From: Microcaldota archaeon
Lineage (GTDB): Archaea; Micrarchaeota; Micrarchaeia; Micrarchaeales; CABMGC01
Direction of reading: 5' to 3'
Assembly: GCA_021835105.1 (NCBI GenBank)
Contig: JAKBQS010000006.1
Location: 1 to 25,623, forward strand
DNA: 25,623 bases
The notes under the pieces were generated by a model. The model made no database searches. It was not told the origin of the DNA and saw only the letters and a list, made by a program, of their open reading frames with translations. Below are positions 21,732-25,623 of this stretch, in pieces (position 1 is the first letter of the stretch; every line of letters starts with the position of its first letter). The position numbers and the translations under genes are program-made.

Positions 21732-22706
21732 TCAGCTGCGCACAAGCCCGAGGTTCTCAAGATCCTTCTTCAGTTCCTGTTTCTCCTGCTCCTCCATCTG
21801 GAGCAGAGGGGCTCTTACATGCCCGCCAGACATCCCCATTAGTTCGCCCCAGTACTTTGCCATCTGCACCGGAAGTGCGCCACCTGTCCTTGCCACTAGC
21901 CTTGACCACCACTTCCTTGAGACCATCTTTATCGGCTTAATCTTTGCATAAAGCTCTTTTGCTTCTTTCAGCTTGCCATTTGTTGCGAGGTCGATAAAGT
22001 GCACGTAGTTATTTGAGCTTTGGGTATCGAATCTCCAGTCGCTGGTGTTGGCGAACATAACCTGCTGCTTTATCCCATAGTATTCCTCGAAGAAGAATAT
22101 CTCTTCGTCAGGCACGCTTACGACTGCCTTATCTCCAGCAAGAAGATGCGTATCTATGCCTAGCTGCATGTTGAAGCTCGCCTCCTTTATCGCTATAAGG
22201 TTCTTTATCTCAGCAAGCCTTGACAACCCCCTTGCGCTCATCACTATGCCGAACTGCGGGGAGTTGTAGAACGCCATGCCTATCTCCGCCTTCTCGGCAG
22301 CTGCAGAGACAAACCTTATCGCCTGCTCCTCGTTCTTTGTCATTATGAATGGAGGCGCTATTATCACGAAGTCGTATCCTAAGCCGGATGCCTTATTTGA
22401 CATAGATATGACTTCCTTTAGCGAAGTGCTTGTTACCTGGAATGCAATCCTGGCTCTTCCTTTCACCATCTCTGGGACAATCTCCATAAGCCTTGAGCGC
22501 TCATCTGGAGTGAGGCTCCAGAATTCGCCCATGTTCCAGGAGAATCCCATGCCTGCAACCCCAAGCTTAACCACATGCTCTATGTTCCTCCTTAAGCCCT
22601 CTTCGTCAAGTTCATCATCCGTAGTGAAAGGCGTTATCATAGTAGTCCACTGGCCTTTCAGGTTTTCCCTTGCCCATTCTTTCGCGTCATTCTTTGAGTA
22701 ATCCAT
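21732..22706 (-). CDS. DapA/NAL-family aldolase lacking the usual GTTGE motif
   Basis: A 324-residue TIM-barrel lyase of the dihydrodipicolinate synthase/N-acetylneuraminate lyase superfamily. The Schiff-base lysine is K174 in LIAIKEAS, and the catalytic tyrosine Y147 lies in FYNSP. The N-terminal ITPFTTDDELDEEGL also fits. The GTTGE motif that binds the pyruvate carboxylate reads WNMGE (57-61), so the Thr pair is missing and classical DHDPS activity is unlikely. An aldol or retro-aldol reaction on another oxo acid or aldehyde is inferred. It starts 8 nt behind the TusA-like gene and belongs to the mfnB operon. The C-terminal third is helical, with charged ends. Confidence 0.85.
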   Translation of the reverse strand: MDYSKNDAKEWARENLKGQWTTMITPFTTDDELDEEGLRRNIEHVVKLGVAGMGFSWNMGEFWSLTPDERSRLMEIVPEMVKGRARIAFQVTSTSLKEVISMSNKASGLGYDFVIIAPPFIMTKNEEQAIRFVSAAAEKAEIGMAFYNSPQFGIVMSARGLSRLAEIKNLIAIKEASFNMQLGIDTHLLAGDKAVVSVPDEEIFFFEEYYGIKQQVMFANTSDWRFDTQSSNNYVHFIDLATNGKLKEAKELYAKIKPIKMVSRKWWSRLVARTGGALPVQMAKYWGELMGMSGGHVRAPLLQMEEQEKQELKKDLENLGLVRS

Positions 22707-22714
22707 GCATACAC

Positions 22715-22933
22715 TTATTTCATTATTTTTATCTTATACACAGGGCCTGTGCCGAAATCATCCACTATCCTGTGCCTCTTGCGTTCGGCCCATGCGTATA
22801 TGTCTATCTTGTCCGGAATGCTCTTTACTATTGCAATTATGGTATCGTCTTCCTTCGCTTCGCGCATGTTCTTTTCAAGCTCAGCGATAACTCCGGCACA
22901 ATTCTTTTTTGTGCCGTCTATCTCTATCTCCAA
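22715..22933 (-). CDS. TusA/SirA-like small protein with a single Cys
   Basis: A 72-residue protein beginning at TTG 22933, 10 nt behind the mfnB stop, with GGGTG five bases upstream, so the unusual start is well supported. A longer frame to TTG 22981 would overlap mfnB by 38 nt. The fold pattern is that of TusA: first strand with D6, Cys C12 six residues later (TusA spacing D-x5-C), helix, strand TIIAIVKS, then DIYAWAERKRHRIVDD and a final YKIKIMK strand. The CPxP motif reads C-A-G-V, without either proline. It may carry sulfur on C12 or be a scaffold. Family assignment by eye is fair, function open. Confidence 0.68.
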   Translation of the reverse strand: MEIEIDGTKKNCAGVIAELEKNMREAKEDDTIIAIVKSIPDKIDIYAWAERKRHRIVDDFGTGPVYKIKIMK

Positions 22934-22943
22934 GGATACACCC

Positions 22944-23696
22944 TTATTGAACCTCTTTTTCCTCTTCCTTGTATACGTCAATTTTTCCGCTCATTCTTGC
23001 GTCTATCTCATCCTTGAGCTTCCTTACTGCAGATGCTGACACTGAACCATGCTCCCTGTCATTGCCTGCGCAGACTGCGCCCCTTACCCCCACTATATCC
23101 GGATTTATGCGTACAAGGGCATCAAGGTTTGATATCTTCAGGGCACCGGATAATGCAGTGCTCATTCCCGCCTCCTTGGCCTCGGTTACGAGGCTCTTCA
23201 GCGTCTTTTCGTCTATGAAGTCGAAGAGGTTTCTCCCGTCTTTTGTGAGTGTATCTATAAGTATTCCGTCGCTGGCGCTCTCCTTTGCCAGCCTTACCAC
23301 AAGCTTTGGATCTATCCCGTTGTAGAGATGGCTGTCCGCAAAGGTTGCGGCTATGAGCTTCGTCTCCGATCCGACCAGGGCGCGCTTCGACTCTTTAAGT
23401 ATCCTTAGAGCGGTCTCGTAATCGCTCTGCACGAAGCCCACCTTTACCGATGTGGCCTGAAGTGCAGCCGCACCGTATACGGCAAGCGCTACAGTTCCTG
23501 CCTGATTAGGCGCTACTCCGAGAGTGACGCTTACGTGTATCTCCTTTGGGAACGCAGCCCTTACCTCTTTTATTACAGGAGGGAAATTTGATCCGACGAG
23601 CATCTCCTTCAGGTTCTTGACGTCTACTATGTCCGCGCCTCCCTTCACCGATTCCTGAGCCTCATGCAGGTCCTGCGTGCTTACCATCAACATCAT
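22944..23696 (-). CDS. mfnB: (5-formylfuran-3-yl)methyl phosphate synthase (MfnB)
   Basis: A protein of about 250 residues matching MfnB, which condenses two glyceraldehyde 3-phosphates into 4-(hydroxymethyl)-2-furancarboxaldehyde phosphate, the first step toward the furan of methanofuran. From ATG 23696 the active-site residues sit where the Methanocaldococcus enzyme has them: D25 and K27 in DIVDVKN, K85 in VKVGF, and D148/K152 in LIDTLTKDGRNLFDF. GSNFPPVI and VGVRGAVCAGNDR are further family blocks. The C-terminus is extended by about 15 charged residues. A TATA-like box lies about 23 nt upstream. It heads the operon with the TusA-like and aldolase genes. Confidence 0.93.
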   Translation of the reverse strand: MMLMVSTQDLHEAQESVKGGADIVDVKNLKEMLVGSNFPPVIKEVRAAFPKEIHVSVTLGVAPNQAGTVALAVYGAAALQATSVKVGFVQSDYETALRILKESKRALVGSETKLIAATFADSHLYNGIDPKLVVRLAKESASDGILIDTLTKDGRNLFDFIDEKTLKSLVTEAKEAGMSTALSGALKISNLDALVRINPDIVGVRGAVCAGNDREHGSVSASAVRKLKDEIDARMSGKIDVYKEEEKEVQ

Positions 23697-23713
23697 ACAA
23701 ATCACTTGTTATA

Positions 23714-23725
23714 CGATATATTTGG
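23714..23725 (-). promoter_or_regulatory. TATA-like box for the mfnB operon
   Basis: On the minus strand this reads CCAAATATATCG, centred about 23 nt before ATG 23696 with no ribosome binding site between, which fits a leaderless transcript. Confidence 0.5.
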
Positions 23726-23789
23726 AAAGGGATAAAAAAGTATTCGAATTTTGCGTTTAGCTTCCTTTAGCGTTGCGCAATAGCCAAAA

Positions 23790-23861
23790 AGCCCCCGACG
23801 AGAATTGGACTCGCGACCTTCTGCTTACCATGCAGACGCTCTACCACTGAGCTACAGGGGC
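23790..23861 (-). tRNA. tRNA-Thr (GGT)
   Basis: A 72-nt cloverleaf on the minus strand. Acceptor GCCCCTG pairs with CGGGGGC through one G-U pair. The D arm GCTC/GAGC has loop AGTGGTA, the anticodon stem TCTGC/GCAGA holds loop ATGGTAA with anticodon GGT, the variable loop is AGGTC, and the T stem GCGAG/CTCGT closes loop TCCAATT. Discriminator U73 is the archaeal Thr state. CCA is not encoded, and a T run follows directly. As in the tRNA-Val, position 55 is C instead of U. Confidence 0.95.
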
Positions 23862-24000
23862 ATGAACAGATGCAATTCCTTGCTTCCTTATAGTTTACAG
23901 CGTCAAATTTATATATTGCAATTGATAGCTGCGCAGAAATAGCGGTTAAGGAAGCGCAGATTAATGCACGAATATTACGTGGGGGCTGGATCAAGAATAG
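23862..24000. other. Intergenic region upstream of tRNA-Thr and lemA
   Basis: Non-coding gap between divergent units. CCTTATAG at 23885-23892 (minus CTATAAGG) and a stronger AT-rich stretch around 23906-23921 could serve the tRNA. No small gene was found. Confidence 0.3.
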
Positions 24001-24010
24001 TTATATATAT
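24001..24010 (+). promoter_or_regulatory. TATA-like box for lemA-htpX
   Basis: TTATATATAT would place transcription start near 24030, giving a short leader that contains AGGTG (24038-24042) before ATG 24048, or a leaderless GTG at 24030. Confidence 0.45.
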
Positions 24011-24047
24011 TTGATATGCCAGAGTTGTAGTGATTTCAGGTGCATCC

Positions 24048-24668
24048 ATGGTCTTAGGGCTTATACTTATTGTTGTAGTTGCACTATTGATAATATTCGG
24101 CATTGCGCTTATGCTGATATACAACGGCCTTATCGTAAACAGGAACAGGGTGCAGGATGCCTGGGCGCAGATCGATGTGCAGCTTAAGAGGAGATACGAC
24201 CTGATACCCAACCTGATAGAGACGGTTAAGGGATATGCCAAATATGAACGCGGGGTTCTAACAGACGTTACAAGATTGAGGTCCTCGCTTGTTTCCGGCT
24301 CCGTACAGGACAAGGCCCAGGCCAATAACCAAATATCACAGGCACTTAAGTCGATTTTTGCAGTCGCAGAGAATTACCCCGACTTAAAAGCATCGCAGAA
24401 TTTCCAGATGCTCCAGCAGGAGTTGCAGACAACTGAAGATAAGATAGCCTTCGTGAGGACATCTTACAACGATTATGTCCTTTCTTACAATAACTCAATA
24501 CAGGAGATCCCTGGAGCGTGGGTGGCTAACATGTTTCACTTCAAAAAGGCAGACTTCTTCCAGGCTCCTGAGGAGGAGAAGCAGGCAATCAAGGTTAATT
24601 TTGACGATTTGAACCCTTCGCAGCCTTCACAGAAGGCGCCTAGTGCGCCGAAGGGCGGCAAACAGTAA
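24048..24668 (+). CDS. lemA: LemA family membrane protein
   Basis: A protein of about 206 residues with one N-terminal membrane helix (about 3-25), then the LemA signature: LIVNRNRVQDAWAQIDVQL, then KRRYDLIPNLIETVKGY, followed by long helices with LQQELQTTEDKIAF and the NSIQEIPGAWVANMF region. A Pro/Ser/Lys-rich tail ends it. The large soluble part is helical. ATG 24048 has AGGTG five bases upstream; a GTG at 24030 would add six residues. The htpX gene follows after 20 nt. LemA-HtpX pairs are common, and LemA is thought to work with the membrane protease, although its biochemical role is unsettled. Confidence 0.94.
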   Translation: MVLGLILIVVVALLIIFGIALMLIYNGLIVNRNRVQDAWAQIDVQLKRRYDLIPNLIETVKGYAKYERGVLTDVTRLRSSLVSGSVQDKAQANNQISQALKSIFAVAENYPDLKASQNFQMLQQELQTTEDKIAFVRTSYNDYVLSYNNSIQEIPGAWVANMFHFKKADFFQAPEEEKQAIKVNFDDLNPSQPSQKAPSAPKGGKQ

Positions 24669-24688
24669 ATATTACTGAGGTGTATAGA

Positions 24689-25623
24689 GTGTCCAGCTTC
24701 TTTGACGAGATAGCGAGGAACAGGATGAAGTCGATACTCCTGATGTGCTTATTCTCTGCGTTGTTCTTTGCGTTCATATATTTATTCGTCCTGCTCCTTG
24801 GAGGCGGGATATTCGGTCTGATTCTTGGAGGAATACTGGTTATAGGCTATGCATTTGTTGCATACTATTCTGGAAGCAGGATCGTGCTTAAGATCTCTGG
24901 CGCGAAGCCTGCAAGCGAGAAGGACTATCCACAGCTTTACAACATAGTCGAGGGGCTTGCTGCAGCAGCACAGATACCGCAACCACAGATTTATGTCATA
25001 AACGATCCTAGCCCAAATGCCTTCGCTACTGGAAGGAACAAGAAACATGCGTCAGTCGCAGTTACTACAGGCCTGCTCTCGATGATGAGCACGGATGAGC
25101 TGGAAGGTGTCCTTGCACATGAGATATCGCACATATACAACAACGACATACAGTTCATGATGCTCGCGATAGTATTTGGCGGGGTTATTGGACTTCTTGC
25201 GGCATTCCTCAGATACTCCTTCTTCTTCGGCATGATGGGCGGAGAGGGACGCGGGGGCAATGGATATATAGTGCTTATAGGCCTTCTGCTCAGCATAATA
25301 GCTCCAATAGTTGCAATACTCTTAAGGCTTGCGATATCTCGCAGGAGGGAGTATATGGCCGATGCAAACGGAGCCAGGATGACTAGGGATCCGCAATCAT
25401 TGGCAAGCGCGCTCACAAAAATAAAAGCTTACGAAGACGTACCTATGAAGCAGAGAATGCAGCAGAGGCAGCAGGGCGCAAACCAGGCCCCGGCGCACCA
25501 GCCAAACCCTGTGACTTCGTCAATGTACTTTGCCAATCCGCTCAGCAGGCATGCGCTCTCAAGCCTCTTCTCCACGCATCCTCCAATAGAAGAGAGGATA
25601 AGGAGGCTCCAGCAGATGCATTA
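24689..25623 (+). CDS. htpX: HtpX-like M48 zinc metalloprotease, cut by the right edge
   Basis: A membrane protease of the M48 family; 311 codons are visible and the frame is open at the window end. Two N-terminal helices (about 15-38 and 41-61) lead to the catalytic motif HEISH (144-148) in the VLAHEISHIYNND block, with the third zinc ligand E221 in RREYMADANGARMT. Two more hydrophobic segments separate these. The last residues, HPPIEERIRRLQQMH, match the usual HtpX C-terminus, and the final two bases, TA, may begin the stop codon, so it is probably almost complete. The start is GTG 24689, with GAGGTG ending 6 nt upstream. It should degrade damaged membrane proteins. Confidence 0.94.
   Translation, partial: MSSFFDEIARNRMKSILLMCLFSALFFAFIYLFVLLLGGGIFGLILGGILVIGYAFVAYYSGSRIVLKISGAKPASEKDYPQLYNIVEGLAAAAQIPQPQIYVINDPSPNAFATGRNKKHASVAVTTGLLSMMSTDELEGVLAHEISHIYNNDIQFMMLAIVFGGVIGLLAAFLRYSFFFGMMGGEGRGGNGYIVLIGLLLSIIAPIVAILLRLAISRRREYMADANGARMTRDPQSLASALTKIKAYEDVPMKQRMQQRQQGANQAPAHQPNPVTSSMYFANPLSRHALSSLFSTHPPIEERIRRLQQMH

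Noticed and set aside
21732..22706. dapA (dihydrodipicolinate synthase)
   Set aside because: The GTTGE threonines are missing and no other lysine-pathway gene is nearby.
1..25623. CRISPR arrays, insertion sequences, integrases or rRNA
   Set aside because: I saw no regularly spaced repeats, transposase or integrase motifs, or rRNA-like stretches on reading both strands.

Overview
The window looks like archaeal chromosome. Three tRNA genes lack an encoded CCA, and two complete ones have A73 (Val) and U73 (Thr), which fits archaea. Many first genes of transcription units have an AT-rich TATA-like box centred about 20-27 nt before the start codon and no Shine-Dalgarno site, as expected for leaderless transcripts. 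Genes inside operons instead carry GGTG-type ribosome binding sites. Ile ATA and Arg AGG/AGA codons dominate. The archaeal content includes a single-domain parvulin, MfnB, an archaeal adenylate-kinase-like protein and a LemA/HtpX pair. GC content is moderate and genes are short and tightly packed. This would suit a small-genome archaeon (a Micrarchaeota/DPANN-like lineage is my guess), but no rRNA or marker here proves it.

Layout. 1-53: 5' part of a minus-strand tRNA-Ser running off the left edge. 197-5455: two ABC-2 export systems (ATPase plus permease), separated by a parvulin, a convergent HAD hydrolase and a P-loop kinase-like protein. 5504-8650: an apparent four-gene operon of deoC, an adenylate-kinase-like/deoxyribosyltransferase-like fusion, a DUF998-like membrane protein and a methyltransferase. 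8762-10969: a Nudix hydrolase, then a nucleotidyltransferase-fold protein followed closely by an EEP nuclease/phosphatase. 10975-13512: pyrB, divergent from an orphan HExxH metallopeptidase. 13549-13620: tRNA-Val. 13702-14912: a secreted sequon-rich protein and a PduO-type cobalamin adenosyltransferase. 14902-16083: scpB and scpA on the minus strand. 16162-18189: a P5C-dehydrogenase-like aldehyde dehydrogenase and a DUF192 protein. 18288-20754 (minus): an operon of two paralogous membrane proteins, a 2[4Fe-4S] ferredoxin and an orphan protein. 20951-21673: a SIMPL-domain protein. 21732-23696 (minus): an operon of mfnB, a TusA-like protein and an atypical DapA-family aldolase. 23790-23861: tRNA-Thr. 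24048-end: LemA and HtpX, the latter cut by the right edge.

The most notable points are these. The mfnB/TusA-like/aldolase operon suggests a furan-forming pathway. The twin-membrane-protein/ferredoxin operon matches no system I know. The deoC-linked fusion protein has a degenerate P-loop and a deoxyribosyltransferase-like C-terminal half. Both complete tRNAs carry C in place of the near-universal U55 in the T loop. No CRISPR array, insertion sequence, integrase or rRNA was seen. No stretch longer than 300 bases lacks a gene.
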